Assembly (NCBI GenBank): GCA_027322375.1
Contig: DAHVRS010000438.1
Coordinates: forward strand, 1 to 19,629
Reading direction: 5' to 3'
DNA: 19,629 nucleotides
Origin: Brachybacterium sp.
GTDB taxonomy: Bacteria > Actinomycetota > Actinomycetes > Actinomycetales > Dermabacteraceae
In this document: piece after piece, positions 1 through 6,665 of the stretch
How the letters are laid out: every line of letters begins with the position of its first letter
How positions within the stretch are numbered: position 1 is the stretch's first letter
The notes under the pieces: model-generated
What the model saw: the letters and a program-made list of their open reading frames with translations, nothing else
Database searches by the model: none
Told to the model about the DNA's origin: nothing
Program-made: the position numbers and the translations under genes

Positions 1-1503
1 GCCGGCCGGCGCGGCATCGACACCGAGGGGCACGCCGTCGTGGTCGCCGGTGCGCGCTTCGACGCCCAGGCCGTCGGCGCCCTGGCCTCCAAGCGCACCT
101 ACCCGCTGCGCTCCGCGTTCCGTCCCACCCCCAACATGGCCGTGAACCTGCTGGACCGCTTCGACCTCTCCCGGGCGCGGGAGACCCTCGAGACGAGCTT
201 CGCCCAATTCCAGGCCGACCGCTCCGTGGTGGGCCTCGCCCGCCGTGCCCGCGAGCTCGAGGACACCGCCGAGGACTACCGCGCCGCGATCACCTGCGAG
301 CGCGGCGACCTGCTCGCCTACGCCGAGCTGCTGGAGCAGATCAGCCAGCGCGAGAAGGAGCTGGCCCGCTCCCGCGCCGCCGCGGACCGTGACCGCACCC
401 GCAGCGTCCTGTCGGGACTGCGCCGCGGCGAGGTCATCGCTCTGCCCGGAGGGAAGCGCCGCGGCTACGCGGTCGTGCTGGACGTGGACAAGAACGTGCT
501 CGGCGGGCCCCAGGTGGACCTGCTGGACACTGAGGGTCGCCGCCGCAGCCTCAGGCCGGGCGATGTGCCGACGGCCCCGGCCGTGATCGACACGCTCCGC
601 CTCCCGCGCCAGGAGACGCTCGGCAGCGGGAAGGTGCGCCGCGACACCGCCGCAGCGCTGCGCCAGCGCCTGGCCGGGCAGGATGACGATGTCCGCCGGG
701 AGGTGCGCCGTCGCGCCGGCCGCACCCCGTCCACCGCAGCGACCGACGAGAGGCTCCAGGAGCTGCGCGCCGAGCTGTCCGAGCACCCCTGTGCCGCCTG
801 CCCCGACCTCGAGGCGCATCTGCGCTGGGTGGGCCGCTGGCGCAAGACCCGCGGCGAGCTCGAAGGAGTCCAGCGCCGGATCCGGGGACGCACCAGCTCG
901 CTGGCCCGCCAGTTCGACCGGCTCACCGCGCTGCTCGTCGAGCTCGGCTATCTCACCACCGCACCCGGTCCTGAGACGCCCGGCGAGGAGAGAGAGCCGG
1001 AGCTCGTGCCCACCGAGAGCGGGCTGCGGCTGCGCCACCTGTTCAGCGACCGGGACCTGCTCATCGCCGAATGCCTCGAGCACGGCGCCTGGGACGGGCT
1101 CGATCCGGCCGGGCTCGCCGCTGTCGTCTCCGCCGCCGTGCACGAGGCGCGGCGCGATGACCGTGCCCCGGAGGACATCCCGGACCCGGCCGTGGACGCT
1201 GCCCTCGCCGCCTCGACCCGGCTCGCGACCGCGCTGCAGGCCGCCGAGGCACGCCACGGCATCGACCCGACCCCGCCGCCGGACCCCGCCGTGGCCGCGA
1301 TTGTGCACCGCTGGGCGCGCGGCGCCCACCTCGCCGCGGCGCTGGACGGCAACGACCTCCCGCCCGGCGACTTCGTGCGCCACTGCCGCCAGGTCATCGA
1401 CCTGCTCGAGCAGCTCACCGCCGACGAGCGGCTCGGCACCACGGCGCGTCGCGCCATCGAGGCCGTCCGTCGCGGCCTCGTCGCCCAGGAGATCGACCGA
1501 TGA
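1..1503 (+). CDS. helY: HelY-type DEAD/DEAH-box (Ski2-like) RNA helicase, 3' part only
   Basis: The reading frame is open from base 1, so the 5' end lies outside the window; 500 residues remain. The first codons read AGRRGID.EGHAVV, the end of helicase motif VI (QxxGRxGR), so the ATPase core lies upstream. After a linker rich in Arg/Glu helices comes the Cys pair HPCAACP (Cys264 and Cys267 counting from base 1), typical of HelY, followed by a C-terminal DSHCT-type helical domain of about 160 residues (GLRLRHLFSDRDLL onward). By family, this is an ATP-dependent cytoplasmic helicase thought to act on structured RNA. The stop codon overlaps the next ATG by ATGA, and an AGGAG at 1487-1491 inside this gene serves the next start. 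The identification is firm; the cellular substrate is not known from sequence. Confidence 0.88.
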   Translation, partial: AGRRGIDTEGHAVVVAGARFDAQAVGALASKRTYPLRSAFRPTPNMAVNLLDRFDLSRARETLETSFAQFQADRSVVGLARRARELEDTAEDYRAAITCERGDLLAYAELLEQISQREKELARSRAAADRDRTRSVLSGLRRGEVIALPGGKRRGYAVVLDVDKNVLGGPQVDLLDTEGRRRSLRPGDVPTAPAVIDTLRLPRQETLGSGKVRRDTAAALRQRLAGQDDDVRREVRRRAGRTPSTAATDERLQELRAELSEHPCAACPDLEAHLRWVGRWRKTRGELEGVQRRIRGRTSSLARQFDRLTALLVELGYLTTAPGPETPGEEREPELVPTESGLRLRHLFSDRDLLIAECLEHGAWDGLDPAGLAAVVSAAVHEARRDDRAPEDIPDPAVDAALAASTRLATALQAAEARHGIDPTPPPDPAVAAIVHRWARGAHLAAALDGNDLPPGDFVRHCRQVIDLLEQLTADERLGTTARRAIEAVRRGLVAQEIDR

Positions 1504-2309
1504 GCGTTCTCCCAGCCGGACCCGGGAAACTGGGGGACGTGACCGAGAACGACGATGCCCTCCGCCCTGCCCCGCCCACCCTGTACACGGGGATCGTGCT
1601 CTACAGCGCGAAGGACCCCGAGGCGTCGGCGATGCTGGTGGCCGACGGGCTGATCGCCTGGACCGGTCCCGAGGACACCGCCCTGCTGCTGCACGGCGAC
1701 GCCGAGCGGATCGACGCGACCGGTTGCCTGGTCACCCCCGGTTTCGTGGACGCCGCCGCGACCGCCGACGGCTCCGCCCCGGACCCGGCAGGGGACGCCG
1801 GGGCCGCAGCCCGTGGCATCGTGCTGCGCCTGCCCGGCCCCACCGGGACCCGGGAGGGCGTGCGTGTCCTCGCCCCGGTCACCGAGAACGCCTCCTATCT
1901 GGACCTCATCACCGACGGCGTCCCGCTCGCCTTCGGCTCCCTCGGCGCGCCCGAGGCCGCCGACCCATGGGCGTGGGTGCGGGCTGCCGCGCGCACCAGC
2001 CCTGCCGCGCAGCGGATCAGCGACCGCGCCGCCTATCTCGCCGCCTCCCGCGGCGGGCAGCGCGTGGCCGGCAACCGCCACCCCGGCACGCTGCACACCG
2101 GCCTTCCCGCCACCTTCGTGCTGTGGGAGCCGTGGGACCTCACCGTCCAGTCCCACGCCGAGCGCGTGGACAGCTGGTCCACCGACCCCCGCTCCCGCAC
2201 GCCCCTGCTGCCCGACCTCGGCCAGGGCAGCCCGCGCGCGCTCCGCACCGTGATCGACGGGCGGATCGTCCACGACCTGCTCGATGAGCCGGCGAAGGAC
2301 GGGGCATGA
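1500..2309 (+). CDS. Amidohydrolase-like protein lacking the metal-binding barrel (probably non-catalytic)
   Basis: The 269-residue product resembles the two ends of a YtcJ-type amidohydrolase. The N-terminal part has the composite-domain signature GCLVTPGFVDA (residues 75-85). The C-terminal part has SDRAAYLAASRGG, then PGTLHTGLPATFVLWE, then a final VIDGRIVHD strand. Family members are normally about 500 residues or more, with a TIM barrel carrying HxH, Lys/Glu, two His and an Asp. Here no His follows PGFVD, only about 60 residues separate the two ends, and the usual GSD metal-ligand site reads GSLGAPEA (about 147-153). The start is supported by AGGAG at 1487-1491, 8 bases upstream. GTG at 1539 is an alternative, with its G-run too close to be a good ribosome site. 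It sits between helY and lnt with ATGA overlaps on both sides. The fold call is from memory of the family; loss of activity is inferred. Confidence 0.7.
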   Translation: MSVLPAGPGKLGDVTENDDALRPAPPTLYTGIVLYSAKDPEASAMLVADGLIAWTGPEDTALLLHGDAERIDATGCLVTPGFVDAAATADGSAPDPAGDAGAAARGIVLRLPGPTGTREGVRVLAPVTENASYLDLITDGVPLAFGSLGAPEAADPWAWVRAAARTSPAAQRISDRAAYLAASRGGQRVAGNRHPGTLHTGLPATFVLWEPWDLTVQSHAERVDSWSTDPRSRTPLLPDLGQGSPRALRTVIDGRIVHDLLDEPAKDGA

Positions 2310-3946
2310 CCGCGACGGCTCGTGCCCGCGCACGCGAGGCCCGCACCCGGCTCCCGCGCGACGAGTTCTCCCCGACCCCCTGGCCGCTCGCGCTCCTGTG
2401 CGGCGCGGGCGGTGGCTTCTGTGCCCTGCTCGCGTTCCCGCCGTACGACCTGTGGATGCTGCTGCCGGTGGGGATCGCCCTGCTCTGCGCGGGCCTGCTG
2501 GTGCGCTCGGCAATGCTCGCACTGCTGGTCTCCTTCGCCTGGGGCGCGGCGCTGTTCGTTCCGCTCACCTCCTGGGCGAGCACCTACGCGGGCACCGCCC
2601 CCTGGATCGCGCTGGGCCTGTTCGAGGCGCTGTACACGGTGCTCTTCGGCCTGCTCGCCCAGATGGTGATGGTGCGGCGCGGCCTGGGGCTCGCCACCGC
2701 GCTCGTGGTCTCCGCCCTCTGGACCGCCACCGAGGCGCTGCGCGGCAGCGTCCCCTGGGGCGGACTGCCCTGGGGTGCGAGCGCCTTCGCCCTGTCCACC
2801 TCACCGCTGCTGAACCTCGCCCCCTGGATCGGGACCGCCGGTCTCGCCTTCGTCGTCGCGCTGCTCGCCCAGCTCATTCTCGTGGGTGCCCTCGCGCTCC
2901 TGGGCCGCCGCCACCGCGGCCTCACCGGCTTCTCCGGGGTGTGGCCCTTCGCGGTCGCCGTCGGCGCGATCCTCGCGACCGTCGTGGTCCCGCACCCGGT
3001 CAACCGTGCCCCCGCGGACCGGCCCTCGCTCACCGTGCTCGCCGCCCAGGGCTCCGCCGGGGAGATCGACGCGCAGTCCTTCACGATGCCCGACGACATC
3101 TTCGCCAAGCACCTCGCCGTCACCCGGGAGGCGGTCGATGACGCCGCCGCCCGCGGCGCAGACCTGGATCTCATCGTCTGGCCCGAGGACTCCACCGGCT
3201 ACGACCCGCGCCAGGACCCCTACATCGCCTCCGAGCTGACCCGCATCGCGCAGGACGCGGACGCGCCCGTCCTCATCGGCACCCAGGTGCGGGTGGGGGA
3301 GACCGAGCGGCTGAACCAGTCCGTGCTCCTCACCGCCGAGGGCACCTCCCCGTACAGCTACTCCAAGCGCCACCCGGTGCCCTTCGGCGAGTACATCCCG
3401 ATGCGGGACTTCTTCCGGAAGCTCAGCGACAAAGTCGATCTCGTCTCCCTCGACATGATCCCCGGCGAGGAGGTGGGCGTGATGGATCTCGGGGAACTCG
3501 GGCAGGGAGAGGGCCGCGTGGGCGTGCTGATCTGCTTCGAGATCGCCTACGAGGGCCTCGTCCAGGACGTGGTCGACGACGGCGCGGAGCTCATCGTCGT
3601 CCAGTCCAACAACGCCCTGTTCGGCCACTCGCACGAGTCGATCCAGCAGCTCGCCCAGGCGAAGGTCATGGCGGTCATGTCCGGGCGCAGCGTCGTGCAC
3701 GTCTCCACCGTGGGCGAGTCCGCGATCTTCAGCCCCGAAGGCCGCCGCATCGACTTCGTGGACCACTGGGAGCAGGGCACGCTGCTGGCCGATGTGCCGC
3801 TGCGCACCGGCATCACCCCGTCCGTCGCCGCAGGACCGTGGATCTCCGTGGGCCTGAGCGTGCTGGCACTGCTCGGCGTGCTCGGCGCCCTGAACACCCG
3901 CGAGCGGGCGCTCGCCCCCGCACCCCGACGTCGCCGAGGTCGATGA
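2306..3946 (+). CDS. lnt: Apolipoprotein N-acyltransferase
   Basis: Transfers the third acyl chain to the N-terminal Cys of diacylated lipoproteins at the outer face of the cytoplasmic membrane. The 546-residue protein has about six to seven hydrophobic segments between residues 27 and 230, then a nitrilase-like domain (about 240-495), and a last membrane helix near 510-530 with a basic tail. The Glu-Lys-Cys triad is visible: Glu294 in VWPEDS, Lys354 in YSKRHPVPFGEYIP, Cys410 in GVLICFE; Glu362 in PFGEY is also conserved. Length is slightly above E. coli Lnt (512). GAAGGA (2294-2299) lies 6 bases before ATG 2306, and ATGA overlaps tie it to both neighbours. Coupling with ppm1 is the known actinobacterial arrangement; in M. 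tuberculosis the two are fused. Confidence 0.95.
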   Translation: MTATARARAREARTRLPRDEFSPTPWPLALLCGAGGGFCALLAFPPYDLWMLLPVGIALLCAGLLVRSAMLALLVSFAWGAALFVPLTSWASTYAGTAPWIALGLFEALYTVLFGLLAQMVMVRRGLGLATALVVSALWTATEALRGSVPWGGLPWGASAFALSTSPLLNLAPWIGTAGLAFVVALLAQLILVGALALLGRRHRGLTGFSGVWPFAVAVGAILATVVVPHPVNRAPADRPSLTVLAAQGSAGEIDAQSFTMPDDIFAKHLAVTREAVDDAAARGADLDLIVWPEDSTGYDPRQDPYIASELTRIAQDADAPVLIGTQVRVGETERLNQSVLLTAEGTSPYSYSKRHPVPFGEYIPMRDFFRKLSDKVDLVSLDMIPGEEVGVMDLGELGQGEGRVGVLICFEIAYEGLVQDVVDDGAELIVVQSNNALFGHSHESIQQLAQAKVMAVMSGRSVVHVSTVGESAIFSPEGRRIDFVDHWEQGTLLADVPLRTGITPSVAAGPWISVGLSVLALLGVLGALNTRERALAPAPRRRRGR

Positions 3947-4704
3947 CCATGCACCCCTCCAACGCCCCGCTGCCGCGCACGCTCGTGGTCATCCCCACCT
4001 ACGACGAGCGCGAGGCGCTGCCGGGCACGCTCTCGCGCCTGCGCGCCGCCGTGCCCGAGGCGGATGTGCTCATCGTCGACGACGCCTCCCCGGACGGGAC
4101 GGGGGAGTGGGCCGAGGCGGTCGCCGCCCAGGACACCTCCGTGCACGTCCTGCACCGCGAGGGGAAGCAGGGGCTCGGCCCCGCCTATCTCGCGGGCTTC
4201 GCCTGGGGGCTTTCGCGCGGTTACGCCCAGCTCGCGGAGATGGACGCCGACGCCTCCCACCGGCCCGAGCAGCTGCCGCGCCTGCTGGAGGCCGTGCGGC
4301 GCGGCGCAGATCTCGCGATCGGCTCCCGCTGGGTGCGCGGGGGAGCGGTGCACGACTGGCCGCTGCGCCGCCTGCTCCTCTCCCGCGTCGCGAACCTGTA
4401 CGTGAGGTTCTGGCTGGGTCTCGGGGTGTCCGATGCGACCGCCGGCTACCGGGTGTTCCGCGCCGAGCTGCTGCACCGGCTGATCGCCGAGGACATCGCC
4501 TCGCAGGGCTATTGCTTCCAGGTCGACATGACCCGCCGCGCCCGTGCGCGTGGCGCCGTCATCGCGGAGGTCCCGATCGACTTCGACGAGCGCACCGAAG
4601 GGGCCAGCAAGATGTCCTCCGGGATCGTGCGCGAAGCGCTCGTGAAGGTGACGTCCTGGGGATTGGCATCCCGCGCCCAGCGCCTGCGCAGCGCGCTGGG
4701 ATAG
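3943..4704 (+). CDS. ppm1: Polyprenol-phosphate mannosyltransferase (GT2, DPM1-like)
   Basis: Makes polyprenyl-phosphomannose from GDP-mannose and polyprenyl phosphate; this is the mannose donor for extracytoplasmic glycolipids and for protein O-mannosylation. The 253-residue protein is a single GT-A domain without membrane helices. Visible motifs are VVIPTYDEREALP (14-27), the DD of VDDASPDGTG (Asp46-Asp47), the metal-binding DAD of MDADASHRPEQLP (Asp101, Asp103), GSRWVRGG (127-134), and ERTEGASKMS (216-225), characteristic of dolichol/polyprenol-phosphate mannose synthases. ATG 3943 overlaps the lnt stop. ATG 3949 is also possible, because GAGGT at 3936-3940 is better spaced for it (8 bases against 2). 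Because it lacks membrane anchors, it probably docks on the adjacent Lnt, as reported for mycobacterial Ppm1/Ppm2. Confidence 0.93.
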   Translation: MTMHPSNAPLPRTLVVIPTYDEREALPGTLSRLRAAVPEADVLIVDDASPDGTGEWAEAVAAQDTSVHVLHREGKQGLGPAYLAGFAWGLSRGYAQLAEMDADASHRPEQLPRLLEAVRRGADLAIGSRWVRGGAVHDWPLRRLLLSRVANLYVRFWLGLGVSDATAGYRVFRAELLHRLIAEDIASQGYCFQVDMTRRARARGAVIAEVPIDFDERTEGASKMSSGIVREALVKVTSWGLASRAQRLRSALG

Positions 4705-4707
4705 CCT
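4702..4707 (+). promoter_or_regulatory. Possible -10 box for fxsA (TAGCCT), overlapping the ppm1 stop codon
   Basis: TAGCCT fits TANNNT and shares its TAG with the ppm1 stop codon. A start of transcription near 4714 would leave a short leader holding AGGAAGGG. No convincing -35 box is seen, so fxsA may simply be read through from ppm1. Confidence 0.25.
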
Positions 4708-4738
4708 GAACGTCCATCGCCGCAGGAAGGGAACCGTC

Positions 4739-5269
4739 ATGGCTGTGGAGGAGCGCAGGTCCCGCTGGAGCGGTCTCCTGCCGATCGCGATCGTGGTGCT
4801 CGGCCTGCTCGAGCTCACGATCCTCGTGGTCATCGGGATCAACACCAGCCTGTGGTGGTCGGTGCTGATCATCGCGATCGGCTGGGTCGTGGGCATCGCC
4901 CTCCTGGTCGCCGCAGGGCAGCAGTCCTTCGTGCGCCTGCGTTCGCTGCTGCGGGCGGTGCGCGGCAGCGGTGACGTGCAGGACCACCTCTCCCGCCCCG
5001 TGTTCACGCTGCTGTCCGCGCTGTTCTTCTTCTTCCCCGGCGTGCTCACCGACCTCATCGGCCTGGTGCTGCTGGTGACTCCCGTGCAGCGCCGCACCGT
5101 GACGGCGATGGGGCTCGGCAGCGGCTCCGCGGGGGCGCGCCGCGTCCTCTACCGCCGCTCCGGCACCGGTGTGATCGACGGGGAGATCATCCTCGAGAAC
5201 AAGCCCGCCCGCGGCAACGACTCCACGGGTCGCGAGGACGACACCCCGCCCACTCTGCTCCAGGGCTGA
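4739..5269 (+). CDS. fxsA: FxsA family membrane protein
   Basis: The 176-residue integral membrane protein has hydrophobic segments at about 13-34, 38-59 and 88-114. The last carries the FxsA hallmark FFFFPGVLTDLIGLVLL followed by TPVQRR. The C-terminal 60 residues are hydrophilic and end in an acidic, Thr-rich tail. E. coli FxsA overproduction relieves F-plasmid exclusion of phage T7; its normal role is unknown. ATG 4739 has a strong ribosome site, AGGAAGGG at 4724-4731, 7 bases upstream. It lies 34 bases after ppm1, in the same direction. FxsA near Ppm1 and RbpA is also the recalled order in M. tuberculosis (Rv2053c-Rv2050). Confidence 0.9.
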   Translation: MAVEERRSRWSGLLPIAIVVLGLLELTILVVIGINTSLWWSVLIIAIGWVVGIALLVAAGQQSFVRLRSLLRAVRGSGDVQDHLSRPVFTLLSALFFFFPGVLTDLIGLVLLVTPVQRRTVTAMGLGSGSAGARRVLYRRSGTGVIDGEIILENKPARGNDSTGREDDTPPTLLQG

Positions 5270-5270
5270 G

Positions 5271-5336
5271 CACCTGACTCAGCACACAGCGCCCCCGCAC
5301 TGCCATCTCGGCGGTGCGGGGGCGCTGTGTCAGGTG
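5271..5336. terminator. Long hairpin, likely bidirectional terminator between fxsA and rbpA
   Basis: A perfect 17-bp inverted repeat (5284-5300 with 5314-5330) encloses a loop that can form a further GCC/GGC stem. An outer CACCTG/CAGGTG pair (5271-5276 with 5331-5336) extends it with a one-sided bulge. It begins 2 bases after the fxsA stop and ends 9 bases before the rbpA stop on the other strand. No U-run follows on either side, which is common for actinobacterial terminators. Confidence 0.85.
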
Positions 5337-5345
5337 AAGGTGCGC

Positions 5346-5696
5346 TCAGAGGTTGCGGCGCTGGTGCAGCTTGCCGGCGCGGAGCAGCTCGAGACGCTGA
5401 TCCAGGAGCACCTGGAGGTCCTCCTCGCTGCGGCGCTCCAGCAGCATGTCCCAGTGGGTGCGCACGGGCTTGCCCGGCTTCTCCTCGGGCTTCTCGTGGT
5501 CACGGAGCACTGCGGTCTGGCCGCAGCGGCACTCCCAGATGGCGGGGACGTCGGCCTCGACGGAGAAGGGGAGGACGATGTGGTGGCCGTTGGGGCAATC
5601 GTAGATCGCCTCCTGGCGCGGTGCGGCGAGGACGCCCTCGTCGGTCTCCATGGAGAGGGAGCCCAGTCGGGTGCCTCGCAGGCTGCGGCTGTTCAT
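5346..5696 (-). CDS. rbpA: RNA polymerase-binding protein RbpA
   Basis: An actinobacterial RNA polymerase accessory factor that binds the principal sigma factor and stabilises open complexes. The 116-residue protein has the N-terminal tail RSLRGTRLGS..SMETD, a core beta domain (about 27-65) with Cys34, His38/His39, Cys56 and Cys58, a basic linker, and the sigma-interaction domain around THWDMLLERRSEEDL (81-94) followed by a helix rich in Leu and Arg. The start was chosen at ATG 5694-5696 because the open frame upstream (to 5768) adds 24 residues foreign to the family. AGGAAG lies about 11 bases before it. The zinc-site pair is CxC rather than the CxxC recalled for Streptomyces RbpA. It is the last gene of the minus-strand run and has its own likely promoter. 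Confidence 0.93.
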   Translation of the reverse strand: MNSRSLRGTRLGSLSMETDEGVLAAPRQEAIYDCPNGHHIVLPFSVEADVPAIWECRCGQTAVLRDHEKPEEKPGKPVRTHWDMLLERRSEEDLQVLLDQRLELLRAGKLHQRRNL

Positions 5697-5763
5697 GCGG
5701 TTCTCGCTTCCTGCCGGTGTTCGGTGCCGGACGCCGTCGCATCCGGAAGGTCTGTGGGGTGGC

Positions 5764-5779
5764 GACACCCGAAGGTGTC
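5764..5779 (-). other. Stem-loop with UUCG tetraloop upstream of rbpA
   Basis: On the minus strand the 16 bases read GACACC-TTCG-GGTGTC, a perfect 6-bp stem closed by the stable C(UUCG)G tetraloop, followed by GCC that can pair with a GGC before a 3-base bulge. It overlaps the edge of the putative rbpA -10 element. It could end transcription from gdpD, 65 bases upstream, or sit at the 5' end of the rbpA leader. There is no U-run. Confidence 0.55.
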
Positions 5780-5806
5780 AGCGCCTGCGGGGCCGGAAAT
5801 ATTCCC
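5777..5806 (-). promoter_or_regulatory. Candidate SigR/SigH-type (thiol-stress) promoter of rbpA
   Basis: On the minus strand GGGAAT (5806-5801) is followed after 18 bases by GCTG (starting at 5782). The SigR/SigH consensus is GGGAAT-N18-GTT, so only one base of the -10 differs. Streptomyces rbpA is known to be under SigR control. Transcription would begin about 75 bases upstream of the rbpA ATG. Confidence 0.5.
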
Positions 5807-5843
5807 GGGGCCTCGACCCGGGGAGCGGCGCGGCCCAAGCGCA

Positions 5844-6665
5844 TCAGGCGCCGTCGAGGAGCTCGGAGAGCAGATCGACCCGGTTGGTGATGATACCATC
5901 CACGCCCTTGACCAGCAGATCCTGCATGGTCGCGGGGTCGTCCACGGTCCAGACATGCACCTCGCAGCCTGCGTGGTGAGCGGCGGCGATGGTCGAGTCC
6001 GTGACCACCGGCACACCGCGGTGCTGCAGCGGCACCTGCAGCGCGCCGTAGGGCGCGAGGATCCGGTTGGTCACCGCGAGCGGGGCCTCCAGCGCCCGCG
6101 CGGCGAGGAAGCGCGCGATCGTGCCGGAGGCGGGGCTGCGCACCGCGGTGGTGCCGGTCGCGGCGTGCAGCGTCGCGATCGTGCGCCGCACCACTGCGCC
6201 GTCGAAGCCCGCGATGCAGACGCGGTCCGCGCTGCGGGTCCGGGCGATCGCCGCGACGGCGGGGCCGATCGCGGAGGCGGCCTTCACATCGATGTTCACG
6301 GGAACGTCCGGGAAGGTGCCCAGGACATCCTCGAGCATCGCGAGCGGTTCATCGCCGGCCAGGCGCACCGCGCCCGCCTCGCCCGCGTCGATCTCCGCGA
6401 TGCGGCGCGGGTCCCGGGCGATGCGCCAGAGGTCCTCGTCGTGCACGGCGAGGGCGAGACCGTCGCGGGTCGCGCGTGTATCTGTCTCGAGCATGTCCGC
6501 GCCGGCGCGCAGCGCGTCCTCGAAAGCGCGCAGGGTGTTCTCGGCGCCGTCGAGTGCAAGGCCGCGATGGGCGATGCGGCGCGGCCTGGGGCCGGGCAGG
6601 AAGCGCGAGCGCGGGGTGCCGTCTCGGTCAGCCCCCTCAGGGCGTGCGGTCGTCGATGAGGGCAT
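5844..6665 (-). CDS. Glycerophosphodiester phosphodiesterase (GDPD family)
   Basis: Hydrolyses glycerophosphodiesters to glycerol-3-phosphate and an alcohol, using a divalent metal; it has a TIM-barrel fold. In the 273-residue protein the catalytic motifs are RIAHRG (His33, Arg34), ENTLRAFEDAL (Glu42-Asn43), LETDTRATRDG (Glu60, Asp62), AVHDEDLWR (His75), NIDVKA (about 124-129), and the late HVWTVDD and GVDGIITNR strands. No signal peptide is seen, so it is probably cytoplasmic. The open frame continues upstream to 6908, but ATG 6665 is preceded by a perfect AGGAGG (6677-6672) at 6-base spacing. The gene starts inside the 3' end of the SURF1 gene (29-base overlap). A CCCGGG inverted repeat about 30 bases after the stop is the only weak terminator candidate. 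Confidence 0.9.
   Translation of the reverse strand: MPSSTTARPEGADRDGTPRSRFLPGPRPRRIAHRGLALDGAENTLRAFEDALRAGADMLETDTRATRDGLALAVHDEDLWRIARDPRRIAEIDAGEAGAVRLAGDEPLAMLEDVLGTFPDVPVNIDVKAASAIGPAVAAIARTRSADRVCIAGFDGAVVRRTIATLHAATGTTAVRSPASGTIARFLAARALEAPLAVTNRILAPYGALQVPLQHRGVPVVTDSTIAAAHHAGCEVHVWTVDDPATMQDLLVKGVDGIITNRVDLLSELLDGA

Noticed and set aside
948..2522. Minus-strand 524-codon frame opposite helY and the amidohydrolase-like gene
   Set aside because: Low-complexity Arg/Gly/Ala composition and no motif; the plus-strand genes show helicase and amidohydrolase signatures and coupled starts.
3547..5097. Minus-strand 516-codon frame opposite lnt, ppm1 and fxsA
   Set aside because: It runs antisense across three well-recognised genes and has no domain of its own.
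5697..5768. Longer N-terminus for RbpA (start at 5768)
   Set aside because: The added 24 residues do not match the family, whose proteins begin just before the RxLRGxRLG motif.
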